A stretch of DNA of 18,679 bases from Sporichthyaceae bacterium. GTDB taxonomy: Bacteria; Actinomycetota; Actinomycetes; JACCUZ01. Positions 5,858-12,797 of this stretch are shown here, in pieces. Both the position numbers and the translations under genes were made by a program. The DNA lies in assembly GCA_013698395.1 (NCBI GenBank), contig JACCUZ010000235.1, positions 1 to 18,679 of the forward strand. The letters are read 5' to 3'. Each line of letters starts with the position of its first letter. Position 1 is the first letter of the stretch. A model generated the notes under the pieces. It was not told the origin of the DNA and did not search any database. It saw only the letters and a program-made list of their open reading frames with translations.

Positions 5858-7095
5858 CCGGTGGGGATCCTGGTGCGGACGTGGACTACATCCTTCCGCT
5901 GCGGTGGGATGACGACTACGAGCTCAACGACCTCACCGCATACCTCCTCTGGCTCTCCCAACATGCTCGGGTGATCGTGGTGGACGGGTCTCCCCCAAAG
6001 CTGTACGAACGACACCATGCTGTCTGGGACCCATGGGTGACGCACCTCCCTCCGGATACATCACGAGGGCTGAACGGAAAGGTCGTAGGCGTCCAGACCG
6101 GCCTACGGCACGGCAGTGCGGAGCGCGTCATCATCGCTGACGACGACGTCCGGTATGACGAGGAATCGCTGCACCGGGTCGTCAAAGAGCTCCAGGCAGC
6201 GGATCTCGTTGGCCCGCAGAACGTGTTCGATCCCATGCCCTGGCACGCGTCGTGGGACACAGCCAGGTCGTTGCTCAACCGCGCGTGCTTCGGGGATTAT
6301 CCGGGGACGTTCGCGATCCGCCGATCCACCTATGACCGGATGGGTGGTTACAGCTCCGAGGTCCTGTTCGAGAACCTGGAGCTGATGCGTACGGTGCGGG
6401 CCAACGGTGGCACGGTCCGGCGCCCACTCGACATTTTCGTCGCCCGCCGCCCGCCGACGGCGCGCAGATTCTTCGCCCAGCGAGTCCGGCAGGCATACGA
6501 CGACTGTGCCCAGCCGTGGCGGTTGGCGATGTTCCTACCCGTGTTACCGGCGGCAGTGTCCGGCGTCCGGGGCCAGCGACTGGTGCTCGTGGCATTGATC
6601 TCCTCGATCGCGCTGGCTGAGCGGGGGCGTCGGCGCGCGGGGGGCGCTGCGGTCTTTCCTGCCCGGACCAGCCTTTTGGCACCGGTCTGGGTGCTCGAAC
6701 GGTCGGTGTGTTCCTGGCTGGCACTAGGCCAACGGGTGTTTCTCGGCGGTGTCTCCTACGCGGGCACCCGCGTCCGGGTCCCTGCCCACAGCCACCGGAG
6801 GCTGGTCAGCACGGCGGCCACGAATAGGTCGCTCGTCGCCACCGGACGCCCGGAAACCGCTCAGGTGGGAGCCATCGCAGAACGGCTTGAGGGCCGATCG
6901 GCCGCACCGGCACAGAGCGACGGTCGCGCGACCAGGGTCGATGACACCACCGTTGAGACCAATGATGGCGAACTTTCCACGCAGGATCAGCGGGCCGTCC
7001 GGGTAGGGCGTGATCACAGCAGGGTCGGGGTCACGCGCGTCCACCGACTCATCCACCGTCACCACCGTGGTGTGCCCTCCTCCGTGCAGGACTAA
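5854..7095 (+). CDS. Family 2 glycosyltransferase with anomalous C-terminal extension
   Basis: The first ~320 residues form a GT-A glycosyltransferase: N-terminal strand DYILPLRW, metal/nucleotide-sugar motif ADDDV (Asp96-98), an acceptor-site acid in LFENLEL (Glu173), and two or three hydrophobic stretches at about 235-265 and 285-300 that may associate with the membrane. Family-like sequence ends near SYAGTRVRVPAHSHRRL, about base 6815. The frame then stays open to 7095, giving 413 residues. That tail is antisense to the CDGSH gene and has shadow-like composition (SHRRL, HRHHRG), so the natural protein probably ended near 6830. A lost stop or an indel is possible. Start ATG at 5854 overlaps the upstream stop. 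Donor and acceptor are unknown. Confidence 0.82.
   Translation: MTGGDPGADVDYILPLRWDDDYELNDLTAYLLWLSQHARVIVVDGSPPKLYERHHAVWDPWVTHLPPDTSRGLNGKVVGVQTGLRHGSAERVIIADDDVRYDEESLHRVVKELQAADLVGPQNVFDPMPWHASWDTARSLLNRACFGDYPGTFAIRRSTYDRMGGYSSEVLFENLELMRTVRANGGTVRRPLDIFVARRPPTARRFFAQRVRQAYDDCAQPWRLAMFLPVLPAAVSGVRGQRLVLVALISSIALAERGRRRAGGAAVFPARTSLLAPVWVLERSVCSWLALGQRVFLGGVSYAGTRVRVPAHSHRRLVSTAATNRSLVATGRPETAQVGAIAERLEGRSAAPAQSDGRATRVDDTTVETNDGELSTQDQRAVRVGRDHSRVGVTRVHRLIHRHHRGVPSSVQD
6724..7065 (-). CDS. CDGSH iron-sulfur domain protein
   Basis: The diagnostic 2Fe-2S signature is complete: CRCG, then KPFCDGSH, giving three Cys (52, 54, 63) and one His (67) as ligands, preceded by the usual YPDGPLILRG strand. 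Such proteins carry a labile [2Fe-2S] cluster and act in iron-sulfur or redox homeostasis. I start at GTG 7065 because GGAGGAGGG lies 9 bp upstream; the frame also reaches an ATG at 7110, which has no such site. Recognisable sequence ends at HLSGFRASGG, near 6840. The remaining ~40 residues lie antisense to the glycosyltransferase end and look non-homologous. It faces the iron redox enzyme operon and is divergent from the methyltransferase (43 bp). Confidence 0.85.
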   Translation of the reverse strand: MVTVDESVDARDPDPAVITPYPDGPLILRGKFAIIGLNGGVIDPGRATVALCRCGRSALKPFCDGSHLSGFRASGGDERPIRGRRADQPPVAVGRDPDAGARVGDTAEKHPLA

Positions 7096-7108
7096 CTCGA
7101 GGACAATC

Positions 7109-7882
7109 ATGACGACGCACGACGGGTTCGATCCGGCGACCTTCGACCCGGCGGCGTACGGCAGTTCCGCTGCAGCGGACTACGACGCGTTGCACGCCGA
7201 GCTCGACCCCTCCGACGCCGTGCAGGCTCTGGCCGCTCTGGCCGGCACGGGCGATGTGCTCGAGTTCGGGCTCGGGACCGGACGACTGGCGCTGCCCCTG
7301 GTCGACCTCGGTTTCACGGTCCACGGGATCGAGGGCTCGCCCGCGATGGTCGAGGCGCTCCGCGCCAAGCCTGGCGGAAGCGAGGTGCCGGTCGTCGTCG
7401 GCGACTTCTCCCGCGCGAACACCGGCAAGGACGACTATTCCCTGGTCGTTCTCGCGATCAACACCATTTTCGCCCTACCCAGCCAGGAGGCTCAGGTCTC
7501 CTGCTTCCAGAACGCGTCCCGGCACCTGGTGACCGGGGGCCGGTTCGTGGTGGAGGCGTGGGTGCCTGACGTCGGTGCGTTCCGTAACCTCTCGGCAGTC
7601 CGCCCAGTCCGCGTTCATGACGGCCACATCGAGCTCGAGGTGGCGACGATCGACCCGTCGACCCAGACGATGTGGACGAACAAGATGCACGTCACGGACA
7701 CCGGTGTCCGGCTCATTGCGGCCAATCATCGCTATGCGTGGCCGTCGGAGATGGATCTGATGGCTCGGCTGGCGGGAATGCGACTGGTTCATCGGTGGCA
7801 GGACTGGAACCAAAGCACGTTCCGGGACGTCAGCACAAGCCACATCTCAGTCTGGCAAAAGGTGTCAGATCACGCGGTGTAG
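7109..7882 (+). CDS. Class I SAM-dependent methyltransferase
   Basis: The 257-residue protein has a Rossmann methyltransferase core: motif I VLEFGLGTGRL (50-60), an acidic motif II strand end (HGIEGS, 72-77), the adenine-side VVVGDF (96-100) and motif IV SLVVLAINTIFALP. The C-terminal half contains strands typical of ubiE-like or small-molecule methyltransferases (GGRFVVEAWVPDV). The substrate cannot be inferred. The ATG at 7109 is preceded by GAGG at a suitable distance; an upstream in-frame start at 7010 would overlap the CDGSH gene. Its 3' end overlaps the convergent homocysteine methyltransferase gene by 13 bp. Confidence 0.88.
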   Translation: MTTHDGFDPATFDPAAYGSSAAADYDALHAELDPSDAVQALAALAGTGDVLEFGLGTGRLALPLVDLGFTVHGIEGSPAMVEALRAKPGGSEVPVVVGDFSRANTGKDDYSLVVLAINTIFALPSQEAQVSCFQNASRHLVTGGRFVVEAWVPDVGAFRNLSAVRPVRVHDGHIELEVATIDPSTQTMWTNKMHVTDTGVRLIAANHRYAWPSEMDLMARLAGMRLVHRWQDWNQSTFRDVSTSHISVWQKVSDHAV

Positions 7883-8784
7883 TCCGGTCCCAGACCGGCA
7901 CTCAGTCGTGCGATGTCGGCGGACGACACACGACAGCAACCACCGACCCACTCAGCACCGGCCGTGACCCAGCGTCGCGCGTGTTCGAGTGAGACACCCG
8001 CGGCGTCGCCCTTCCAGGACCGGGTACGCGCGTCCCAGCTCTCGCCGCTGTTCGGATACGCGATGGCCGCCTTGCCGCTGGCCGACACGGCGGCGGTGAC
8101 CAACTGCTCGATATGAGTGGGTGGCGTGCAGTTCACCCCCACTGCTACCAGGCGGTCCACACCACGAGCAAGCGAGAACACCCGGGAGATGTCCTCCCCT
8201 CGACGGGTGTGGGCACCGTCGGCACACGTCACTGACAACCAAGCGCACACCTCCTCCGGCATGGATCCGAGCAGATCGAGCAGGACGGTGACCTCTTGCT
8301 CCGACGGGATGGTCTCGATCGCGAGGAAGTCGGCACCCGACGTGGCGAGAACCTCCATCCGGGGACCGTGCACGTCACGTAGAAGTGCGTCACTGACGCC
8401 GTAGTCGCCGGAGTACTCCGACCCGTCGGCACGCAGGGCCCCAAATGGGCCGACCGACGCGGCGACCTGCCGACGTACCCCAGAGGGTTGCTCCGCGGCC
8501 GCCAGCTGCGCCGCCTCGCGGGCGAGCGCGACGCTCGAGCGCATCAAACCCGCCGCCTCGCTCCGGGAGAGACCACGAGACATGAACCCGTCGAAGCTGG
8601 CCTGGTAGCTGGCAGTCGTTGCGACGTGCGCACCGGCGCGGAAGAACGCCAGATGCGCCTCGCGCACCGCTGCAGGGTCGTCTTGCAGGAGACGGGCCGA
8701 CCACAGCGAGTCCGAGAGGTCGTGGCCGCGCCGCTCGAGCTCCGTCGCAAGGCCGCCGTCGAGCACCGTGACAGCAGGGGACAC
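7870..8784 (-). CDS. mmuM: Homocysteine S-methyltransferase
   Basis: The 304-residue protein is a pterin-independent homocysteine S-methyltransferase, which makes methionine from homocysteine with S-methylmethionine or SAM as donor. The fold starts with VLDGGLATELERRG, and the three zinc-binding cysteines are present: Cys219 in VGVNCTPP and Cys283/Cys284 in GGCCR. GPFGA and NSGE motifs are also conserved. Length matches the family. The start is GTG at 8784; upstream in-frame codons run into the divergent gene and are not family-like. AGGA lies 5 bp before the GTG, and TAGACA ends 7 bp before it, so the mRNA may be leaderless. The gene symbol follows the family; donor specificity is not shown by sequence. 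Confidence 0.92.
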   Translation of the reverse strand: MSPAVTVLDGGLATELERRGHDLSDSLWSARLLQDDPAAVREAHLAFFRAGAHVATTASYQASFDGFMSRGLSRSEAAGLMRSSVALAREAAQLAAAEQPSGVRRQVAASVGPFGALRADGSEYSGDYGVSDALLRDVHGPRMEVLATSGADFLAIETIPSEQEVTVLLDLLGSMPEEVCAWLSVTCADGAHTRRGEDISRVFSLARGVDRLVAVGVNCTPPTHIEQLVTAAVSASGKAAIAYPNSGESWDARTRSWKGDAAGVSLEHARRWVTAGAEWVGGCCRVSSADIARLSAGLGPDYTA

Positions 8785-8823
8785 GACGTCCTGTCTACCG
8801 CCCCGGGCGTTAGGTTGACGAGC
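8785..8823. promoter_or_regulatory. Compact divergent promoter, probably leaderless on both sides
   Basis: Only 39 bp separate the GTG of mmuM and the ATG of paaN. On the plus strand TAGGTT (8811-8816) ends 7 bp before ATG. On the minus strand TAGACA (8797-8792) ends 7 bp before GTG. A -10 hexamer 7 bp from the start codon is the classic arrangement of actinobacterial leaderless transcripts. Clear -35 boxes are not visible, and the two sites must overlap. Confidence 0.55.
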
Positions 8824-10530
8824 ATGACCACCGCCGGCGAGCTCTTCAGTCACCATGAGGACACCCTGCGGCGAGCGCTGGCCGCCATCCGCGAGCGCAC
8901 GTACTGGTCGGCGTACGACGAGAGCCTCAAGGCGTACGGGCAAGACGGGCCTGCCGGAGGCCGCTCAGCAGCCGAAGGCAAGACCGCGTTCGACGCATGT
9001 CTCGGCAAGCCGTTCCCTCTCGACCAGTCGGCGACGGACGGCGAGGTTCCCGGGGAACGCTCCCCCTACGGCTTCGACCTCGGAGTGACCTACCCCCACG
9101 CCGACGTCGACGGTCTCCTCGACGCGGCTCAGCAGGCGATCCCGCTCTGGCGCGACACCGGTCCAGACGCCCGCACCGGGGTCGTACTCGAGATCCTGAG
9201 TCGGATCAACGCGCGCAGCCACGAGGTGGCCCAGGCCGTCATGCACACCTCCGGCCAGGGCTACGCGATGGCGTTCCAGGCGGGTGGACCGCACGCCCAG
9301 GACCGTGCGCTGGAGGCCGTAACCTACGCGTACTCCGAGATGACCCGGCAGGCGTCCGAGGCGGAGTGGGAGAAGCCCCAGGGAAGGCGCCCTCCACAGC
9401 GGATGCTCAAACGCTTCACGGTGGTCCCACGCGGCGTCGCGCTGGTCATCGGGTGCAACACCTTCCCGACCTGGAACTCCTACCCCGGTCTCTTCGCTTC
9501 GCTGGTCACCGGCAACGCCGTGGTCGTCAAGCCACATCCGGGTGCAGTCCTGCCGCTGGCCATCACCGTGGCCGTCGCGCGGGACGTCCTGCGCGAGACC
9601 GGCTTCTCGGCCGAGCTGATCACCCTCGCCGCGGAGAACCCCGGCGAGGGGTTGGCCAAGCAGCTGGCCGTACGGCCCGAGGTAAGGCTCATCGACTACA
9701 CCGGCTCGACCGCGTTCGGGAACTGGCTCTCGCACAACGCACACCAGGCCGTGGTCTTCACGGAGATGGCAGGCGTGAACCCGGTGGTGGTGGACTCCAC
9801 CGATGACTATCAGGGGATGCTGGCCAACCTGGCCTTCTCGCTCTCTCTCTACAGCGGCCAGATGTGCACCACGCCACAGAACCTCCTGGTCCCGCGCGAG
9901 GGCATCACGGCCGACGGCAGGCATCGCAGCGTCGACGAGCTGGCCGCCGACCTCGCCGCCGCCGTTGACGGTCTGCTCGGCGATGACGCTCGCGCCGTGG
10001 CGCTGCTCGGAGCCGTGGTCAACGAGACGGTGCTCAAACGGCTCGAGAACGCTCCGGCACTGGGCCGCACGGTCCTGGAGTCGCGCTCCATCGCGCACCC
10101 CGAGTTCCCGGACGCCGTAGTTCGCACTCCGACGATTCTCCTCGTCGACGAGCAGGACCACGAGACCTACCTTCAGGAGTGCTTCGGCCCGGTCAGCTTC
10201 ATGGTGACCACCGACAACACCGGTGACTCGATCAAGCTGCTCCGGACGTCGGTGCAGCAGCACGGTGCTATCACCGCCGCCGTCTACTCGACCGACGAGA
10301 GTGTCATCCGGGCCACCGAAGACGCTGCGATCGAGGCGGGTGTCGCCTTGTCCTGCAACCTCACCGACGCGGTCTACGTCAACCAGTCGGCGGCCTTCTC
10401 CGACTTCCACGCAACCGGTGCCAACCCGGCCGCGAACTCCGCGCTGACCGACGCCGCCTACGTGGCGAGCCGGTTCCGGATCGTCCAGTCCAGGCGGCAC
10501 CTGCCGACGGCGGCACCTGCCTCGGACTAA
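8824..10530 (+). CDS. paaN: Phenylacetic acid degradation protein PaaN (aldehyde dehydrogenase)
   Basis: The 568-residue protein is an NAD(P)-dependent aldehyde dehydrogenase of the PaaN type. Visible features are the cofactor-binding CNTFPTWN and VVVKPHPG (Lys236), the general base Glu314 (FTEMAGVNP) and the nucleophile Cys348 (SGQMCTTPQN). It corresponds to the dehydrogenase half of PaaZ and lacks the C-terminal MaoC-type hydratase, as is normal for PaaN. In phenylacetate catabolism it would oxidise the ring-opened semialdehyde; no other paa genes are in the window, so the assignment rests on sequence alone. The N-terminus (ELFSHHEDTL, RTYWSAYDES) is family-like from ATG 8824. An earlier in-frame start at 8488 would overlap mmuM entirely. 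Confidence 0.9.
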   Translation: MTTAGELFSHHEDTLRRALAAIRERTYWSAYDESLKAYGQDGPAGGRSAAEGKTAFDACLGKPFPLDQSATDGEVPGERSPYGFDLGVTYPHADVDGLLDAAQQAIPLWRDTGPDARTGVVLEILSRINARSHEVAQAVMHTSGQGYAMAFQAGGPHAQDRALEAVTYAYSEMTRQASEAEWEKPQGRRPPQRMLKRFTVVPRGVALVIGCNTFPTWNSYPGLFASLVTGNAVVVKPHPGAVLPLAITVAVARDVLRETGFSAELITLAAENPGEGLAKQLAVRPEVRLIDYTGSTAFGNWLSHNAHQAVVFTEMAGVNPVVVDSTDDYQGMLANLAFSLSLYSGQMCTTPQNLLVPREGITADGRHRSVDELAADLAAAVDGLLGDDARAVALLGAVVNETVLKRLENAPALGRTVLESRSIAHPEFPDAVVRTPTILLVDEQDHETYLQECFGPVSFMVTTDNTGDSIKLLRTSVQQHGAITAAVYSTDESVIRATEDAAIEAGVALSCNLTDAVYVNQSAAFSDFHATGANPAANSALTDAAYVASRFRIVQSRRHLPTAAPASD

Positions 10531-10604
10531 TTGCTCGATCACGTTTGCGCAGCCCCGGCCCGGCAAGCCTAGGGCGCAACCAAACGTCTATCTGGAGGAT
10601 ATCC

Positions 10605-11402
10605 ATGCCCGCTCAGCCCGTCCTGGCAGTCGACTGGCAAGGTGGTGTGTCCGACGCCTGGACAACCGTCGCTACGTTCCTGCCGAAGTTGGTCTTCTTC
10701 TTCATCGTCCTGATCGTCGGCTTCCTCCTCGCCAAGGCTCTCGCAAAGATCACGGACGGGGTCCTGGAGCGCGTGGGCTTTGACAAGGCTGTCGAGCGCG
10801 GCGGGGTGAAGCAGGCGCTGTCCAAGAGCAAGTATGACGCCTCCGACATCGTCGCCAGGCTCGTGAAGTACGCCGTGATGCTGTTCGCGCTGGTCATCGC
10901 CTTCAACGTGTTCGGGCCCAATCCGATCAGCGAGCTGCTCCAGGACGTCATCGCGTTCCTACCGAGGCTGATCGTCGCCATCATCATCGTGGTGATCGCG
11001 GCGGCCATCGCGAAGGTCGTGAAGGACCTGGTGTCCAGCACGCTCGGAGGCCTGTCCTACGGCAACGTCATTGCCAACATCGCATCGGTGTTCATCCTGT
11101 TCCTCGGTGTCGTGGCGGCCCTGAACCAGGTCGGCGTAGCCACCACGGTGACCACGCCGGTGCTCGTCACCATCCTGGCGACCATTGGCGGCGTCATCGT
11201 CGTCGGCGCCGGCGGTGGGCTCATCAAGCCGATGCAGCTGCGGTGGGAGGAGTGGTTGAGCTCTGCTGAGCGCGAGAAGGAGACGATCAAGGCCCAGGTG
11301 AACCAGGGAGGCGGCAAGCACGAGCAGGTCGCCCCGCTGGGGCAGGAGTACCAGACCGACCGGCAGGCGAGCGACCCGTCGCTGGAGACGCGCCCGCTCT
11401 GA
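10605..11402 (+). CDS. Mechanosensitive-channel-like TM-helix membrane protein
   Basis: The 265-residue protein has about five membrane helices (roughly 24-46, 82-103, 116-137, 149-168, 176-196). It contains the repeats typical of the conserved TM-helix family related to MscS channels: FFFIVLIVGFLLAKALAKIT, then FLPRLIVAIIIVVIAAAIAK. The soluble MscS beta domain is missing. A polar charged tail (200-265) would lie in the cytoplasm. A role in osmotic stress is family-based inference. The ATG at 10605 is preceded by TGGAGGATATCC, a very good ribosome binding site, and is preferred to an upstream start at 10545. It stands alone between paaN and a terminator-like hairpin. Confidence 0.85.
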   Translation: MPAQPVLAVDWQGGVSDAWTTVATFLPKLVFFFIVLIVGFLLAKALAKITDGVLERVGFDKAVERGGVKQALSKSKYDASDIVARLVKYAVMLFALVIAFNVFGPNPISELLQDVIAFLPRLIVAIIIVVIAAAIAKVVKDLVSSTLGGLSYGNVIANIASVFILFLGVVAALNQVGVATTVTTPVLVTILATIGGVIVVGAGGGLIKPMQLRWEEWLSSAEREKETIKAQVNQGGGKHEQVAPLGQEYQTDRQASDPSLETRPL

Positions 11403-11425
11403 CCTGCGGCGAACCTCAGCTCGTC

Positions 11426-11462
11426 GAGGACCCGTCCCCGCATCTGCCGGGAGCGGGTCCTC
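11426..11462 (+). terminator. Intrinsic-type hairpin after the TM-helix gene
   Basis: GAGGACCCG (11426-11434) and CGGGTCCTC (11454-11462) are perfect 9-bp inverted repeats, with a further partial TCCC/GGGA pairing inside. The hairpin starts 23 bp after the stop codon. There is no T tract, as often in actinobacteria. Confidence 0.7.
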
Positions 11463-11498
11463 GTGAGTTGGGCCCGGGTAGTGCTTGAATCCTCAGCC

Positions 11499-11975
11499 AT
11501 GTCAGCCCGCCACATCCCCGACCGCAAGGAGACCGAGGACGAGCGGGCGGACCGTCGCTACCAGGAGCTGCTTCAGGAGCTGCGGGTGGCGCAGACGGGT
11601 GTGCAGTTCCTGTTCGCGTTCCTGCTGACCTTGGCGTTCACCCGCAGGTTCCAGCAGATCAACGACTTCCAGCAGTGGGTGTACGTCACCACTCTGCTTG
11701 CCACGGCAGTCGCGTCGGCACTGCTGATCGGGCCGGTCCCGTTCCACCGCATCCTGTTCCGCCGCGGGCTCAAGCCCCGGTTGGTACGAGGTTCGGACCG
11801 GATGGCCCGGGGTGGCCTCGCGATGCTCCTCGTCGCCATCAACGGCACCCTTCTGCTGATCCTCGATGTGGTGCTGGCGGGCGTACTGCCGTTCGTCCTA
11901 GCCGGGGTGATCACCCTGTGGTTCCTCCTGGTGTGGTACGTGCTGCCGCTGAGAGCCCGGGAGCAGGACGGCTGA
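11499..11975 (+). CDS. DUF6328 family membrane protein
   Basis: The 158-residue protein matches the DUF6328 pattern: a charged N-terminus (ETEDERADRRYQELLQELRV) leading into AQTGVQFLFAFLLTLAF, then GPVPFHRILFRRG between helices 2 and 3. Four membrane helices are visible (about 31-48, 60-80, 105-127, 130-150), with both ends probably cytosolic. No function is known for the family. I start at ATG 11499; TTGAAT ends 8 bp upstream, suggesting a leaderless or near-leaderless transcript. A GTG at 11463 is in frame but lies directly at the preceding hairpin and adds a non-family segment. Confidence 0.83.
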   Translation: MSARHIPDRKETEDERADRRYQELLQELRVAQTGVQFLFAFLLTLAFTRRFQQINDFQQWVYVTTLLATAVASALLIGPVPFHRILFRRGLKPRLVRGSDRMARGGLAMLLVAINGTLLLILDVVLAGVLPFVLAGVITLWFLLVWYVLPLRAREQDG

Positions 11976-11977
11976 GG

Positions 11978-11995
11978 TCTCGGCCGTCCCCGAGA
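11978..11995 (+). terminator. Short hairpin after the DUF6328 gene
   Basis: TCTCGG (11978-11983) and CCGAGA (11990-11995) form a 6-bp stem with a 6-base loop, beginning 2 bp after the stop codon. It is a weak terminator candidate with no T tract. Confidence 0.4.
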
Positions 11996-12054
11996 TCACT
12001 CCGTGCCGAGCGGCGCGGCGTGTGACCGATCGCGTCCTTGGGTAACCGCCTGTC

Positions 12055-12648
12055 ATGCCCAGCAGCATCACCCGGCTCACCGCCTTGGACCATGATCGAC
12101 TGCACCGACTGATCAGACGCGCATCCGCTCCCGGCCCGAGCCGGGAACGCTGGCGGGACGAGCTGGTGCATCTGGTCCGAGCCCATGTGGCTGCCGAGCA
12201 GGAGGCTCTCCCGGACCACCTCGTCGCCCAAGCCGGCCCTGCTGCGGTAGCTGCCTGGGCCGGTGACCTCCGCCGCCTCGGCGACGAGCTCGAGCAGGGC
12301 GCACAGGCCATGGCGCGGTTGCCGGGCACCTCCGACGGGCTGGCCGAGATCGGGGTAACCCTCCAACGGACCCTGACCTTGCACGCGGACGTCCTGGCGG
12401 AGCAGGTCCTCCGACCGTTGGACGAGGCCGTGGCCCGCAAGGAGATGCGCCGGCTCGGCGGTGTCTACGCCGACAGTCGGGGCCGGGCTCTCCGCGCGCA
12501 GGGCGAGGCAGAGCCACCACCGCGCCGGTTGGACCTCTCCAGGGCCGAGCTCTACGAGCTCGCGAAGAAGGCCGGCATCCAGGGACGATCGGCAATGAGC
12601 CGCGGGGACCTCATCGCCGAGCTTCGGCGTCGCCAGCAGACACCCTGA
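12055..12648 (+). CDS. Hemerythrin-like helical protein with C-terminal Rho_N-like domain
   Basis: The 197-residue protein appears to join two domains. Residues 1-128 look like a hemerythrin/HHE four-helix bundle: His13 or His17 (LDHDRLHRL), His44 and Glu48 in VRAHVAAEQEALPDHL, His55, then His110 and Glu116 in TLHADVLAEQVLRPL. These are possible diiron ligands, but the set is not canonical. After a linker, residues 158-193 (LDLSRAELYELAKKAGIQG, then MSRGDLIAELRR) resemble a Rho N-terminal/SAP-like nucleic-acid-binding helix bundle. The function is unknown; it could be an oxygen- or iron-linked nucleic-acid-binding protein. The ATG at 12055 follows GGTAAC by 8 bp and lacks a Shine-Dalgarno site, so it may be leaderless. 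Confidence 0.75.
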   Translation: MPSSITRLTALDHDRLHRLIRRASAPGPSRERWRDELVHLVRAHVAAEQEALPDHLVAQAGPAAVAAWAGDLRRLGDELEQGAQAMARLPGTSDGLAEIGVTLQRTLTLHADVLAEQVLRPLDEAVARKEMRRLGGVYADSRGRALRAQGEAEPPPRRLDLSRAELYELAKKAGIQGRSAMSRGDLIAELRRRQQTP

Positions 12649-12678
12649 CGACGTCGCCGAGGGGGTTTCCCGGCCGGG

Positions 12679-12684
12679 TAGGTT
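12679..12684 (+). promoter_or_regulatory. Candidate -10 element for the GT4 glycosyltransferase gene
   Basis: TAGGTT is the same hexamer seen before paaN. Transcription from here would begin near 12692 and give a leader of about 105 nt before the ATG at 12798. No convincing -35 is present. Confidence 0.35.
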
Positions 12685-12797
12685 TGCCGGCCGCATCGGC
12701 GGAGCACCTCAATATCAGCACCAGTGCGGGGGCTGCAGAGAGACGGCCCTCACATGCGCCACGCGCCACGCCGCGTGACCACCCGGAAGTCACCATC

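Noticed and set aside
8965..10566. A 533-residue minus-strand open frame opposite paaN
   Set aside because: It is long only because of GC-rich codon bias in paaN. The product is low in structure, has no motif, and lacks a sensible start.
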